Shown: in pieces, positions 1-10,055 of the stretch
Layout: each line of letters opens with the position of its first letter
Position numbering within the stretch: position 1 is the first letter of the stretch
Assembly (NCBI GenBank): GCA_022009755.1
Contig: CP091722.1
Span: forward strand, 504,001 to 568,000
Source: Oscillospiraceae bacterium
Lineage (GTDB): Bacteria; Bacillota; Clostridia; Christensenellales; QALW01
DNA: 64,000 bases
Direction: 5' to 3'
Program-made: the position numbers and the translations under genes
The notes under the pieces: model-generated
The model's database searches: none
What the model was told of the DNA's origin: nothing
The model's input: the letters and a program-made list of their open reading frames with translations, nothing else

Positions 1-870
1 CGCAAGTCCCGCAATCGCGCCGGAAATAAGCAAAGCCAACACCATATTGCGCTTAACCGGCATGCCGGCATATTTTGCGGCATTGCTGTTTTCTCCGGTC
101 ACGCGCATTTCATAGCCCCACCTGCTTTTGTTCATTACCAAATAATAAACAAGCATTATTGCCACTGCAATAAAAACTGTAACGTATACGCCGCTTTTGC
201 CTATCATGGGCAGCACGACCTTTTTATCGATAGGCAGCGAGTTATTAAAGCCGGTGCCGGCATTCCACGGTCCGGCAAGGCTTATCATATATGCCCCCAG
301 CTGCACCATGATGTAATTCATCATAAGCGTTGTAATGGTTTCGTTTACATTAAGATAGGTTTTTGTAAACGCAGCAACCGAAGCGCAAAGCGCGCCGCCC
401 AGCATCGCCGCAAGCATCATAAGCGGAACAAGTGCCCACGCAGGCAGATCCTTCATATAAAACCATGCGCCGTATGCAAACATGGAACCGGCTATCATCT
501 GTCCGTTTCCGCCGATATTCCATAGCTTCATTCTGAAGGCCACTGCTATTCCGAAGGTTGCAATAATCAGCGGAACGGCGTCCCTCAGCGCCATGGCAAT
601 ATTCTTTGTAAAAAAGCGGTTTATAAACACCCTTTCCAGCGCTTCGCCGAAACGCGTCTTGTTTGAAAGGGCAATAAGCAGCACTATACCCACAATAATT
701 GCCGCTCCGATTATGGCAACTATTCTGGAAAACAGCACTTGCCCCGTAACCCCGGAGGCGCGTTTTTCCACACACAGCCTGTGCGTCCCTTTAAAAAGTC
801 CGAGAAAACGCTGCATACCGCTCTTTATCCCGCGCCCTTCAGCTTTATCAGAAATGGCCGTATTCTTCAT
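1..870 (-). CDS. ABC transporter permease, nucleoside (NupP-like) type, 3' end outside window
   Basis: Inner-membrane permease of the BPD_transp_2 family that pairs with the BMP lipoprotein and double ATPase upstream; in Bacillus the equivalent NupNOPQ system imports guanosine and related nucleosides. The frame is open from the ATG at 870 to the window edge, about 290 residues, with several hydrophobic helices and the family-like segment GENSNAAKYAGMPVKRN. The start was chosen because GAGGAGG lies about 8 bases upstream. It overlaps the end of the ATPase gene by 23 bases, so translation is probably coupled. The C-terminus, and any second permease gene, lie outside the window. Purine nucleoside as substrate is inferred from the linked xpt. 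Confidence 0.88.
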   Translation of the reverse strand, partial: MKNTAISDKAEGRGIKSGMQRFLGLFKGTHRLCVEKRASGVTGQVLFSRIVAIIGAAIIVGIVLLIALSNKTRFGEALERVFINRFFTKNIAMALRDAVPLIIATFGIAVAFRMKLWNIGGNGQMIAGSMFAYGAWFYMKDLPAWALVPLMMLAAMLGGALCASVAAFTKTYLNVNETITTLMMNYIMVQLGAYMISLAGPWNAGTGFNNSLPIDKKVVLPMIGKSGVYVTVFIAVAIMLVYYLVMNKSRWGYEMRVTGENSNAAKYAGMPVKRNMVLALLISGAIAGLA

Positions 871-2402
871 ATCTTCTGACCTCCTCAAGCGGTGTGCCCA
901 TCATCATCATGCCGATATCGGTTATATTTGTTTTATCTGTGTCGCATATTCCCATGACCTTCCCGCGATACATAACCATTATGCGGTCGCAATAACGGAA
1001 AATTGAATCAAGATCCTCTGCAATAAGCAGAATTCCGCAGCCTTCCAGCTTCAGCCTTTCAAGCTTTTCAAATACGAACGCGGAGGCGGCATAGTCAAGC
1101 CCGCGTGCCGGATACGCAGCCACCAGCACCTGCGGATCTGCATCGATTTCGCGGGAAAGCAGCACCTTCTGCAGGTTTCCGCCCGACATCAGCCTCACGG
1201 GCGCATTTATATCCGCTACGGAAATGCTGAATTCCTTCACCGCTTTCCTTGCTCTTTCCGGCAGCTCGGAATACTTGATAAAGCCGGCTCTTGAGCTTGC
1301 AGGCGTTGAATAATCCTTCAGTATCAGGTTGTCGCCAAGGTCCATTGAGGAAACAAGGCCGGTGCCCAATCTGTCCTCCGGAATAAAGCCTATGCCTGCT
1401 TCGAATTTCTTTTTTGCGCCCAGGTGCGTTACATCCCTGCCGCGCAGCTCAACGCTTCCCTGCGACGGCATGATCATGCCGCTTATCACCTCGGCAAGCT
1501 CCTTTTGTCCGTTTCCGGAAACTCCGGCTATGCCCAAAATCTCTCCCGAATGGATATCAAAGCTTACATTATTAAGGCGAACCAACTTTTTTTCATCCGT
1601 AACGGAAAGATTTGACGCTCAGCCGCACCTCTTTTTCCCCGGTATACTGCGGACGCTCCTGATTCGGTTCCTCTGCCGCAGTATTCATCATCAGCTTTGA
1701 AAGAGCGCGGTAATTTATCTCCTCTTCGTTCATCGTGGCAACGCTTCTGCCCTTGCGCAGAACCGTAACACGGTTTGCGATCTCGCATACCTCTGCCAGC
1801 TTGTGTGTAATAATAATAATCGCACAGCCGTCCGCCGCCATGGCGCGCAAATTGTCAAAAAGCTTGGAGGCCTCCTGCGGAGTAAGCACTGCAGTGGGCT
1901 CATCCAGCACCAGCACCTTGGCATCGCGATACAGTACCTTTACTATTTCCACCATCTGCTGCTGGCCTACGGCCAGCTGCCATATCCTTGCAGAAGGCTC
2001 AACTTCCATATTGTATTTCTTTGCACACTGCGAAATACGGCTCTCCACCTTGCGCCTGTTATAAAAGAACGGCAGATTGTCATCGCCCATTACAATGTTT
2101 TCCGCAACGGTAAAGGCGTTTACCAGCTTGAAATGCTGATGTATCATGCCTATGCCGCTGTTGATAGCATCTTTAGGGCTTGCAAAATGCACCTTCTTTC
2201 CGTGCATATATATCTCGCCGGCATCCGGCTGATACAGCCCGGTCAGTATATTCATAAGGGTGGATTTACCCGCGCCGTTTTCTCCCAACAGCGCGTGTAT
2301 CTCCCCCGCCTTTACATCGAAGGTTATATTGTCGTTTGCAATATTATTGGGGAATATCTTGGTTATCCCCTTCATTTGTATAACCGTTTCTCTCTCCTGC
2401 AT
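848..2402 (-). CDS. ABC transporter double ATPase (NupO/YufO type), frameshifted as sequenced
   Basis: Cytoplasmic ATPase with two fused nucleotide-binding domains that drives the BMP-type nucleoside importer. The first domain has Walker A GENGAGKST, signature LAVGQQQ and Walker B VLVLDEPTA. The second keeps GVSGNGQ and LMSGGNLQK, the degenerate form usual in this family. Total length is about 518 residues, which is normal. The halves are in different frames; the break maps to a run of three T at 1611-1613, where the expected SVKNLSV would need five. Start chosen at the ATG at 2402, preceded by GGTGG; an upstream in-frame ATG lacks a good ribosome site. Frameshift is likely a consensus error, though true decay cannot be excluded. 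Confidence 0.88.
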
Positions 2403-2583
2403 ATGCCACCATCGATAATTATTTTGCCGCACCGGCCTATATCCCTGCCTCCGCATGCGGTTTTGATTCTTTAACTAAAAAACAAGTGCCCGTATCAGCT
2501 TTTGCTGCATACCCCGCGGCAAGCAGCAACAATAAAAACACATTTACTCATAAAAATACAGCAAATAAAATAAACGCAAAAAT

Positions 2584-2612
2584 GCTGTCGGCGCATTTGC
2601 TGCGCCGACAGC
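2584..2612 (-). terminator. Hairpin terminator after the BMP lipoprotein gene
   Basis: A perfect 12-base-pair GC-rich stem (GCTGTCGGCGCA with its complement) with a five-base loop, followed on the minus strand by ATTTTTG. It lies 39 bases past the lipoprotein stop and before the ATPase. It may act as a partial terminator, giving more binding protein than membrane components. Confidence 0.75.
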
Positions 2613-2650
2613 CGTAAGTTATAGGTCAGACATACCCGAGGCGATGCTCA

Positions 2651-3802
2651 TTACTGAATAGCCTCGTCGGTTGCACCCTCCACCAGCCAGGTGAAGTCAA
2701 CGGACAGCATGTCGGCGTCGGTCATCTTGGCGCCCTCAGCAACCTTAATGTTGCCCTTGTTGTCCTTAATGGGGCCGGCAAATACATCAAACTTGCCGTC
2801 AATCATATCCTTCTGAACCTTGGCAATAAGGTCGCGGGTCTCCTGAGAAACCTTGTCGCCGTACTCATCAAGGCCGATTACATAACCGGTTCCGCCTGCG
2901 TAGGTGGTGTTGCCGGCAGTGTCAAACTTGTGCTCATAGCCGTACCAGCCGGTGCTCACCTTCCAGGTGCCGTCCAAAACCTGCTGAATCTGATCCTTGT
3001 AGAAGTAACCCCAGTTGAATACGGGGCCGGTAAGATAGTTTTCGGGGTTGGCATCCTTCATGGGGCTGTTGTAGCCGCAGGAGAAAGCGCCCTTTTCCTT
3101 TGCAGCGTTGCCGGGCTCGGTGGTATCCTGATGCTGAGCGATAACATCGCAGCCGCCGTCAAGCAGAGCCAAAGCAGCAGCTCTTTCCACGGTGGGATCA
3201 TACCAAGTGTCGGTCCACTTTACATAAACGGTAGCATCGGGATTAACGGATTTAACACCCAAAGTGAAGGCGTTGATGCCGCGATAGCACTCGGTAAGCT
3301 GCTTTGCAGCAACATAGCCGATCTTGTTGGTAACGGTAGCCTTGCCGGCAGCAATACCCGCAAGATAACGAGCCTGATAAGCGCGGCCGAAATAGTTGCC
3401 GAAGTTTGTATCGTTGCTCTTGTAGCCGGAGCAGTGCATGAACTTCACATTGGGATACTTCTCGGCAGCCTGAGCGGTGGGCTCCATAAAGCCGAAGCTG
3501 TTGGTGAAGATAAGCGTGCAGCCGTCATCATTGATAAGGCTTTCAATGGCAGCCGTGGTAGCAGCGGGATCGCCGTCATCCACATTGTCGCGGTAATAAA
3601 TCTTTACCTTGCCGTTGAAGCAGGACTCTGCATATTCCATTCCGCGAGCATGAGCATAGGTATAGCCCTTGTCATCCTTGCTTCCGATGCAGACAATACC
3701 CACCTTGAGAACATCTCCGCTCTCTTCCGGCTTGCAGCCGGCGAAGGCGAACACGGAAACCAGCAGCAATGCAACCAACGCAAAAACAGTAAGCTTCTTC
3801 AT
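2651..3802 (-). CDS. BMP-family substrate-binding lipoprotein (purine nucleoside ABC transporter)
   Basis: Extracytoplasmic binding protein of the basic membrane protein (BmpA/PnrA/NupN) family, 383 residues. The N-terminus is a lipoprotein signal peptide: MKK, a hydrophobic stretch, then AFAGC with Cys22 as the lipid-anchored residue. The mature part begins with LKVGIVCIGSKDDKGY and has the periplasmic-binding-protein fold pattern, including GCDVIAQHQDT. AGGAGG lies about 12 bases before the ATG. It starts 33 bases after the xpt stop and precedes the ATPase and permease, so the four genes look like one purine uptake and salvage operon. Known members bind purine nucleosides; the exact ligand here is inferred. 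Confidence 0.93.
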   Translation of the reverse strand: MKKLTVFALVALLLVSVFAFAGCKPEESGDVLKVGIVCIGSKDDKGYTYAHARGMEYAESCFNGKVKIYYRDNVDDGDPAATTAAIESLINDDGCTLIFTNSFGFMEPTAQAAEKYPNVKFMHCSGYKSNDTNFGNYFGRAYQARYLAGIAAGKATVTNKIGYVAAKQLTECYRGINAFTLGVKSVNPDATVYVKWTDTWYDPTVERAAALALLDGGCDVIAQHQDTTEPGNAAKEKGAFSCGYNSPMKDANPENYLTGPVFNWGYFYKDQIQQVLDGTWKVSTGWYGYEHKFDTAGNTTYAGGTGYVIGLDEYGDKVSQETRDLIAKVQKDMIDGKFDVFAGPIKDNKGNIKVAEGAKMTDADMLSVDFTWLVEGATDEAIQ

Positions 3803-3834
3803 GTTGTAATTCTTCCTCCTGAAAATTTGTGTTT

Positions 3835-4422
3835 TTATTGATAAGCCTTAAAGGCTATATCTCCGTTATCGTTTACATCCACTACGGCCAGCGATACCAG
3901 CTTGATCCCCTCGGCACGCAGTTCTTTGCCGCCCGGCTGAAAATCCTTCTCCACCGCGATGCCTACCCCCGCAAGCGCCGCTCCGGCCTGCCGGACAATG
4001 TCCTTAAGCGCCTTTACCGCCTCGCCCATTGCCAAAAAATCATCCACTATCAGCACTCTGTCCTCGGGCCTTAGAAATTTTGCCGATACCACCAGGGTGT
4101 TGTCAACATTCTTTGTAAAGGAATGTGCCTTTGCCGTGTACAGCCCGTCCTTGCCGAGGTTTGAGGAGCGCGACTTTTTTGCAAACACCACCGGCACCTT
4201 GAGAAAATATCCCGCCATTATGGCAATGGCTATTCCCGATGCCTCCACCGTGAGGATCTTTGTCACACCGTCTTCACGGAAGCTGTCGGCAAATTCCTTT
4301 CCCAAAGCCGCCATCAGTTCGGGATCCATCTGATGATTCAGAAACGAATCCACCTTTATGACTCCTCCGGGCAAAAATGTCCCTTCGGAAAGTATTCTGT
4401 CCTCAAGCAATTTCAAAGCCAT
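3835..4422 (-). CDS. xpt: Xanthine phosphoribosyltransferase
   Basis: Cytoplasmic purine salvage enzyme that converts xanthine and PRPP to XMP. The protein is 195 residues with KVDSFLNHQMDP near the N-terminus, typical of Xpt, and the PRPP loop VLIVDDFLAMGEA. The marked ATG at 4422 has GGAGGG almost touching it; a TTG six bases downstream (4416) gives a better spaced site and a more usual N-terminus (KLLEDRIL), so the true start may be there. It heads the operon with the BMP transporter. A PurBox-like pair lies upstream (4477-4509). No purine riboswitch core was seen. Confidence 0.95.
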   Translation of the reverse strand: MALKLLEDRILSEGTFLPGGVIKVDSFLNHQMDPELMAALGKEFADSFREDGVTKILTVEASGIAIAIMAGYFLKVPVVFAKKSRSSNLGKDGLYTAKAHSFTKNVDNTLVVSAKFLRPEDRVLIVDDFLAMGEAVKALKDIVRQAGAALAGVGIAVEKDFQPGGKELRAEGIKLVSLAVVDVNDNGDIAFKAYQ

Positions 4423-4476
4423 ACCCTCCGTACAGTTTTATTTTACATATTACTCACAATTCCGCAACAAAAAACT

Positions 4477-4509
4477 CGTAATTATTTAACCGTTTATCTT
4501 TAATGTTCG
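4477..4509 (-). promoter_or_regulatory. PurBox-like operator upstream of xpt
   Basis: On the minus strand there is a strong CGAACATTA element (CGAAC at 4505-4509) and, one turn-matched distance away, a degenerate mate TAATTACG. The two CG cores are 31 bases apart. Firmicute PurR binds paired PurBoxes (consensus AWWWCCGAACWWT) in inverted orientation about 16-17 bases apart, and xpt is a classical member of that regulon. Two better matched pairs occur at 14480 and 15503. PurR itself is not in the window; the assignment is inference from motif and target. Confidence 0.55.
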
Positions 4510-4621
4510 TGTTTTTTGCGTTTTGCAAATACAGCCTTCTGTCTGCGGCACTTTCACGGGCGGCACAGCCTGTCCCGCCCGAGCCGTCTTGCTCAAGCCG
4601 CGCACGCCCTTTTAAGCTCAG

Positions 4622-6901
4622 TCACTTTTTATCTGCATAATAATTTATAAGCCCGCCGCTTGTAAGTATATCTCTCTCGTCCTCGGTCATGGGTTTTATT
4701 GTCAGCTTAAGCGGTATCCTTCCCTCCGGCCTTACGATATAGCCCGTCAGTGCGTCGGTCTTTTGCGCTATCGCACTGCGTATTCCGGGCAGGATCAAAA
4801 AATCATCCTCCCTTATAAGCAGCGCTTCCTCAGGTGAAATATGAAGCGGAACCAAGCCCCAGTTGATCAGATTACTTCTGTACCGTTTTGTGGCATAGTC
4901 AACGGCAATATTCGCCCAGCCGCCCAGCACCTTCTGGCAGCTTGCCGCCTGCTCGCGTGCAGAGCCGTCGCCCGGCATATTTGCATAAATAAAGCTGCCT
5001 ATTGCATAGCTGCCTGCAAAATCCTTCCCCGCCGCTTCAAGCGCCTCGGCATAATCGCCATCAAGAGCCTTTCCCGCTCTGCGCTTTTCCTCCTGCGCCC
5101 TTGCCGCCTTTGCCCTGGGAACATATGTGGGGTCCTTTCTGGAAAGCGCATAATCCGACAGCTTATACGGGTTTGAGCGCAGCGTGCTTGTTTCTCCCGA
5201 GGGTATCAGCTCATCCGTAGTGGTCACCTCATCGCGTATAACACAGCAGGCACGCAGCAGCAGGTTCTCCGGCATGGGCAGAAGTGCCGGCCAGTTGGCT
5301 ATATTCGGCCCCAGCACCAGCTCCTGCTCCGGCTGCGGATGTCCCCATCCGTTGTAGACGCGCTTTTTATACAGCTCATCATGAAAGGTGTACGGATACT
5401 CGCCGTATTCCGTTTCCGTTTCGGTCGCCGCCGTTATCTCGCCGTGTCGGGCCGCCGTCGCCGCAACGGAGCGCGCATCCATAAGTGCGCAATAGGAAAT
5501 TTGGCCGTCGCCCGGCTTGCTTCCCTCGCGATTGGGGAAATTGCGCGTGGTATGGCGCACGGAAAAGGCGTTGTTTGCAGGAACATCCCCCGCGCCAAAG
5601 CACGGGCCGCAGAACGCCGTCTTAAGCACCGCTCCCGACGCCATAAGCTCCGCCGCAGCACCGTTATTTATTATCTCGTAATATACGCTTTGGCTTGCCG
5701 GATATACATTCAGCGCAAATTCACCGTCGCCTACGCTCTCTCCCCGCAGAATATCCGATGCCGCCATTATGTTTTCAAATATGCCGCCTGCGCATCCGGC
5801 TATAACACCCTGGTCCGCATATACCTTGCCGTTTCGTATTTTTGAACGCAGATCGCTTTTTATCCCGTTTTTGCCGTACTGCCTGTCCGCCTCCTTTTCC
5901 ACCGCCGCCAGCAGATCCTCTGCGTTTTCCTTGAATTCCTTTATTGTATATGCATTGCTGGGGTGGAACGGCAGCGCTATCATAGGCTCTATTTCGGAAA
6001 GCTCCACCGTAACCAGCCCGTCATAGCAGGCAAGCTCGCCCGGCTTCATCTCGCAATATGCCTCCGGACGGCCGTGAACGGCATAGTACTGCTTTACCCT
6101 GTCGTCCGTTTCCCATATGGAGCTGAGGCATGTTGTCTCTGTGGTCATTACATCTATGCCGCATCTGTAATCAACGCTCAGATTATGCACGCCATCGCCT
6201 ATAAACTCCAGCACCTTGTTCTTTACGGCGCCGCTTGCAAAAACCGCCTTTACAAGCGCTATCGCAACATCGTGCGGCCCTACTCCCGGTCTTGGTTTGC
6301 CCTTGAGCATAACGGCAACCACCTCCGGGTAGTCAATATCATATGTCTTGCAAAGCAGCTGCTTCACAAGCTCCGGTCCGCCCTCGCCTACCGCCATGCA
6401 GCCAAGAGCCCCGTAGCGTGTATGACTGTCCGAGCCGAGTATCATTTTTCCGCAGCCCGCAAGCATCTCGCGGGCATAGGAGTGAATAACCGCAATATGC
6501 GGCGGAACGAATATCCCGCCGTATTTTTTTGCCGCCGACAGTCCGAAAACATGATCGTCCTCATTGAGCGTGCCCCCCACCGCGCAAAGACTGTTATGAC
6601 AGTTTGTAAGTGCATACGGCACCGGGAATTCCGTAAGTCCGCTTGCTCTTGCGGTTTGTATAATGCCGACATATGTAATGTCGTGCGAAGCAAGCGCATC
6701 AAATTTTATGCACAGCTTCCCCTCGTCTTTTGATGAGTTATGACTCGACAGCACCGAATACGCCATTGTTTCCCGGGCAAAATCAGTCTGCGGCGCGATC
6801 CCGTGCTCCGATGCAAAAGCCAGCGCCTCCCGCCCGCCGTGAAAGGGCAGCACCTCGCATCCTTTGTATATGTAAGTCTTTTCCGTATTTACCGATATCA
6901 T
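4622..6901 (-). CDS. Aconitase-family hydratase (YbhJ-like)
   Basis: A 759-residue iron-sulfur hydro-lyase of the aconitase superfamily. Visible motifs are ILGSDSHTRYGALG (substrate and cluster region), TTETTCLSS and AFCGPCFGAGD, whose cysteines fit the three [4Fe-4S] ligands, and a C-terminal swivel domain with RYRSNLINWGLVPL. It matches the branch containing E. coli YbhJ better than true aconitase or isopropylmalate isomerase, so the substrate is unknown. The ATG follows a purine-rich GGAAGGACGGAAG tract. No dedicated pathway gene is adjacent; the neighbours are ppx and xpt. Confidence 0.85.
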   Translation of the reverse strand: MISVNTEKTYIYKGCEVLPFHGGREALAFASEHGIAPQTDFARETMAYSVLSSHNSSKDEGKLCIKFDALASHDITYVGIIQTARASGLTEFPVPYALTNCHNSLCAVGGTLNEDDHVFGLSAAKKYGGIFVPPHIAVIHSYAREMLAGCGKMILGSDSHTRYGALGCMAVGEGGPELVKQLLCKTYDIDYPEVVAVMLKGKPRPGVGPHDVAIALVKAVFASGAVKNKVLEFIGDGVHNLSVDYRCGIDVMTTETTCLSSIWETDDRVKQYYAVHGRPEAYCEMKPGELACYDGLVTVELSEIEPMIALPFHPSNAYTIKEFKENAEDLLAAVEKEADRQYGKNGIKSDLRSKIRNGKVYADQGVIAGCAGGIFENIMAASDILRGESVGDGEFALNVYPASQSVYYEIINNGAAAELMASGAVLKTAFCGPCFGAGDVPANNAFSVRHTTRNFPNREGSKPGDGQISYCALMDARSVAATAARHGEITAATETETEYGEYPYTFHDELYKKRVYNGWGHPQPEQELVLGPNIANWPALLPMPENLLLRACCVIRDEVTTTDELIPSGETSTLRSNPYKLSDYALSRKDPTYVPRAKAARAQEEKRRAGKALDGDYAEALEAAGKDFAGSYAIGSFIYANMPGDGSAREQAASCQKVLGGWANIAVDYATKRYRSNLINWGLVPLHISPEEALLIREDDFLILPGIRSAIAQKTDALTGYIVRPEGRIPLKLTIKPMTEDERDILTSGGLINYYADKK

Positions 6902-6973
6902 TTTTTCTTCCGTCCTTCCGTAATTCTATGCTTATCCCGCCCGTTTCTGCGTGATCCGCCCCCGGTAAAGCTT

Positions 6974-6999
6974 AAAGCCGCAGGAGCTCCTGCGGCTTT
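6974..6999. terminator. Bidirectional hairpin terminator between ppx and the hydratase
   Basis: A perfect palindrome with a 13-base-pair stem (AAAGCCGCAGGAG and its complement) lies just past the ppx stop. The T-run is on the plus-strand side; on the minus strand only CTTTAAGCTTT follows, so it probably ends the rnf-ppx transcript with moderate efficiency. Confidence 0.6.
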
Positions 7000-7017
7000 T
7001 TCCGGCAGGCCGTTCCG

Positions 7018-8528
7018 TCACAGTATGACCAGATTCTTGCCGTAGGCCTTTTTGAAAATGGTGCTGCTGGTAAGCGCATCCTTTATTTCAAGGGTCGCAT
7101 CCATCGTTGCGTTTGTCTTAACGATCACCGAATCTCCCAAAATATCGCAGGAAACATTTGTAACCACTCCGGACATGCAGCGGTCAAAGCTCTCCGCAAT
7201 GCGAAGCAGTACACCCATCTTGTTTATTATCTCAATATCCTCGCCCGAAAGTATATCGGCATATTTGATATAATCCTTCTTCGGCTCCTCCTTGCGGTGG
7301 AATTCCGCAATAAAGGCCGCCATCAGCCTGTCATGATGATTGAATCCGTACAGATTGCAATTCAGCATCATGTAGAAGGTATGCCTGTGATGATCGTAAT
7401 ACCTTATCTTAAGCCCGATATCATGCAGCATTCCAGCCGCCTTTACAATGCGGGCATAGGAATTGGGCAGCTTATGCAGCTGACGCAGCTGCTCAAACAT
7501 GCTCAGTGACAGCTGTGCCACGCGCTTTGCATGCTCTTCGTTTTCATTATACAGCCCGGACAGGTTCTTAAGGCTGAAATCCAGCGCGCTGGGCACCGCC
7601 TTGACCGCAAGCTGCGGCTCGATATGCTCGTATATGATTCCCTCTCTGAGGCCTGCACAGCTCACATATACATCCGCGCAGTTCAGGCGTTCTATTATCG
7701 TGGTTATTGCCGCCAGCGCGGAAAGGAAAATATCCGCTCTTTCATTTGACAGCCCCTTTATCTTCATCCTGCCGTCAAGATCCATCTTCATAACACCGTT
7801 ATAGACGCTCTTTACCTCGTCGGCCGTCATGTGATAATTATGCGCAATGTCAAGGCTGTATTTCTTTTTGCGGCGCAGCACCTTTCCGATATTGCGGTAC
7901 GATCCTCCGACGCCTATCATGGGCAGGTTCGACACCGTGTTCATCCACGGAAGCTCATCGATTTTCTCTTTTATGAAGCTTTCAATTGCCTCCATCTGCT
8001 CAGGGTTCACTCTGTCATAGGTTCCGAACTGCTCCGTAAGGGTAAGCGTGCCGAAGGGCAGGCAGGCGACATCGCGTATCTGCCGCTTTTCAAAGTGCAC
8101 AAGCTCCACCGTACCTCCGCCTATATCCATAATAACGCCGGCATCAATGTCCATGCTGTTTATAACGCCCTGGTAAACATATATTGCCTCCTGCTCACCG
8201 GTAAGCAGCGTAAGGTTTATGCCCGTAGCGGAATATACCTCATCCAGAAAGCTGCGCTGATTCGCCGCTCTCCTCACTGCCGCGGTAAGCACCGCAATTA
8301 TATCGGTTACACCGTTTGCCGCGCAAAGCCTTTTGAACATCAGCAGTGTTTTTATCAGCTGCTGTATTCTGCGGGGACGGATGATATTATCCTGCGTCAT
8401 ATCCGAGATAAGCCGTACCGGCTCCTTCAGTTCATCAATAATGCGAAACGAGCCGTTATCAAAAATGCTTACTATCACCATCCTGGCATTGTTTGAACCG
8501 ATATCAATTACGGCAAGCTTTTTTTCAT
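7018..8528 (-). CDS. Ppx/GppA family phosphatase, N-terminus frameshifted as sequenced
   Basis: Exopolyphosphatase or guanosine pentaphosphatase, about 503 residues: an ASKHA domain (MDIGGGTVELV is the second phosphate motif) followed by an HD-like C-terminal domain (HDIGLKIRYYDHHRH). The first phosphate motif, AVIDIGSNNARM, lies upstream of the open frame that starts at 8481 and joins to an ATG at 8528 with AGGAGG seven bases upstream. The two are out of frame across a run of seven T at 8519-8525; eight would restore the start MKKKLAVIDIG. It begins 26 bases after rnfB, so it is probably cotranscribed with rnf. Confidence 0.88.
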
Positions 8529-8553
8529 GTGTTATCCTCCTGAAATTATAAAA

Positions 8554-9335
8554 TCAATATAAAATAAATAATGAATGCTGGGGACATCTCTCTACGCATT
8601 TGCCGCAGCCTATGCATGCACCGTTATCTATAACGGGATGTCCGTTCAGCATTGTAATTGCATTCTGTTCACAGGATTTTGCACACAGTCCGCAGCCGAT
8701 GCACCCAACCGAGCATACCGTCTTTACCGCCTTGCCCTTCTCCTTTGAGCTGCACCTAAGCACCACCCTTGTGCGAATGGATGATAAATGTACAAGCCCC
8801 TTGGGGCACGCCTGCACGCATTTTCCGCAGCCTATGCACTTATCGCGGTCCACCTCGGGCACTCCGCTTTGATTTTTGCTTATGGCTCCCGCCGGACAAA
8901 CCTTCGCGCAGCTCATCATTCCCACGCACCCGTAAGGGCATCCCTTAAGTCCGGAGGAGGCCGATCGGCAATCGTGCAGTCCCTCATACTGTGCAAGATC
9001 GGTGCAGCGTATACCTCCGCCGCACGCCGTAACCGCCGCCTTCGGTTCGCTTTCTCCGCTTTGTGTTCCCAAAAGCTGAGCCATCTTTCCCGGCTTTCGC
9101 CGTTCATCACCGGGCACTCGGTCAGCACCGCCTCGCCGGAGCACAGTGCCTTTGCCATTGCCGCGCAGCCTGCGCGGCCGCAGCTGCCGCAATTTGCTCC
9201 CGGTAAAAGAGCCTGGACCTTTGATACCCTCTCATCCTCCGGCACCGATATGTACTTGTCCGCAAGTGCCAATGCAAGACCAAGCAGCAGCCCAAGCCCT
9301 GCAACAACGCCTACACTTATCAATAATGCTTCCAT
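8554..9335 (-). CDS. rnfB: Rnf complex subunit RnfB (ferredoxin-type), frameshifted as sequenced
   Basis: Electron-entry subunit of the ferredoxin:NAD oxidoreductase. One N-terminal helix is followed by the four-cysteine cluster GANCGSCGRAGCAAM...TECPV, then by several ferredoxin motifs: CIGCGKCVQACPKG, CIGCGLCAKSCEQN and CIGCGKCVERCPQH. Total about 260 residues. The two parts are in different frames, and the break maps to three T at 9086-9088 where four would restore GESREKMAQLLG. It is the last rnf gene, following rnfA, and precedes ppx. Confidence 0.93.
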
Positions 9336-9477
9336 ATTATAACCGTATTATACCGCTTTCCTGAATGTATAGTCAATACCCCATGAGAGGAATTTACATT
9401 TTTCTTGATTTTTAACCCGATTTTTTATGCAGCTTTTCACATAAAAGCCTGCCGCGAACAGTTTTGCGGATATGCTT

Positions 9478-10052
9478 CTACTTCAGCATGCCGGAAAAGC
9501 CCATAAATGCAAGGGACATAAGCCCCGCAGTAATCAGCGAAATAGGTTTTCCCTTCATCGCCGCCGGAATATCCGCGCTCTCCAATCGTTCACGCGCAGC
9601 CGCCATAAGCACAAGCGCCAGCGCAAAGCCCAGCGCCCCGCCTATGCCGCTTGCCATAGCCTCCAAAAGAGTGTATCCGTTGTCAATGTTCAGTATCGTA
9701 ACACCCAAAACCGCGCAGTTTGTAGTAATAAGCGGAAGATAGACCCCCAGCGCCTCATACAGTGTGGACGATACCCTCTTTATAATTATCTCTACCAACT
9801 GCACAAGGGAAGCAATAACCAGAATAAAGGCCACCGTACGCAAATAGGTGATTTCCAGCGGCTCAAGCACCGAATGATAAACCACATAGGTTATCGCAGA
9901 AGCCATCGCCATAACAAATGTTACGGCAGCCCCATACCCACCGCCGTCTTCACCTTTGAAGAAACACCCAAAAACGGGCATATTCCCATGATTTTGGAAA
10001 GCACGAAATTGTCAACAACAATCGCGCTGAACATTATTCCAAGCAAATTCAT
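9478..10052 (-). CDS. rnfA: Rnf complex subunit RnfA, frameshifted as sequenced
   Basis: Membrane subunit with about six helices, 191-192 residues, homologous to NqrE. The N-terminus MNLLGIMFSAIVVDNFVLSK and the motif GICPFLGVS are characteristic. The reading frame breaks at four C (9930-9933) where five would give VGMGAAVTFVMAMASA. The ATG at 10052 follows GGGAGGTGTG and lies four bases past the rnfE stop, so it is translationally coupled. RnfA and RnfE form the paired inverted-topology core that carries a membrane [2Fe-2S] cluster; Cys in GICPFLG and in TNCAVLG fit that role. Confidence 0.93.
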
Positions 10053-10055
10053 GCA

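Noticed and set aside
2930..3841. Long plus-strand open frame (303 codons) opposite the BMP lipoprotein
   Set aside because: It is the antisense shadow of a clear BMP gene and has no family-like motifs or ribosome site.
4423..4621. Guanine riboswitch upstream of xpt
   Set aside because: The conserved three-way-junction core is absent on the minus strand; a PurBox-like site is found instead.
5963..6733. Plus-strand open frame of 256 codons opposite the hydratase
   Set aside because: Antisense shadow; its composition is low-complexity and Arg/Cys/His-rich, unlike a real protein.
8519..8528. Programmed slippage in the ppx A7 run
   Set aside because: The run is not in the classical slippery-heptamer phase, and many neighbouring runs of other lengths are also broken, so a missing base is more likely.
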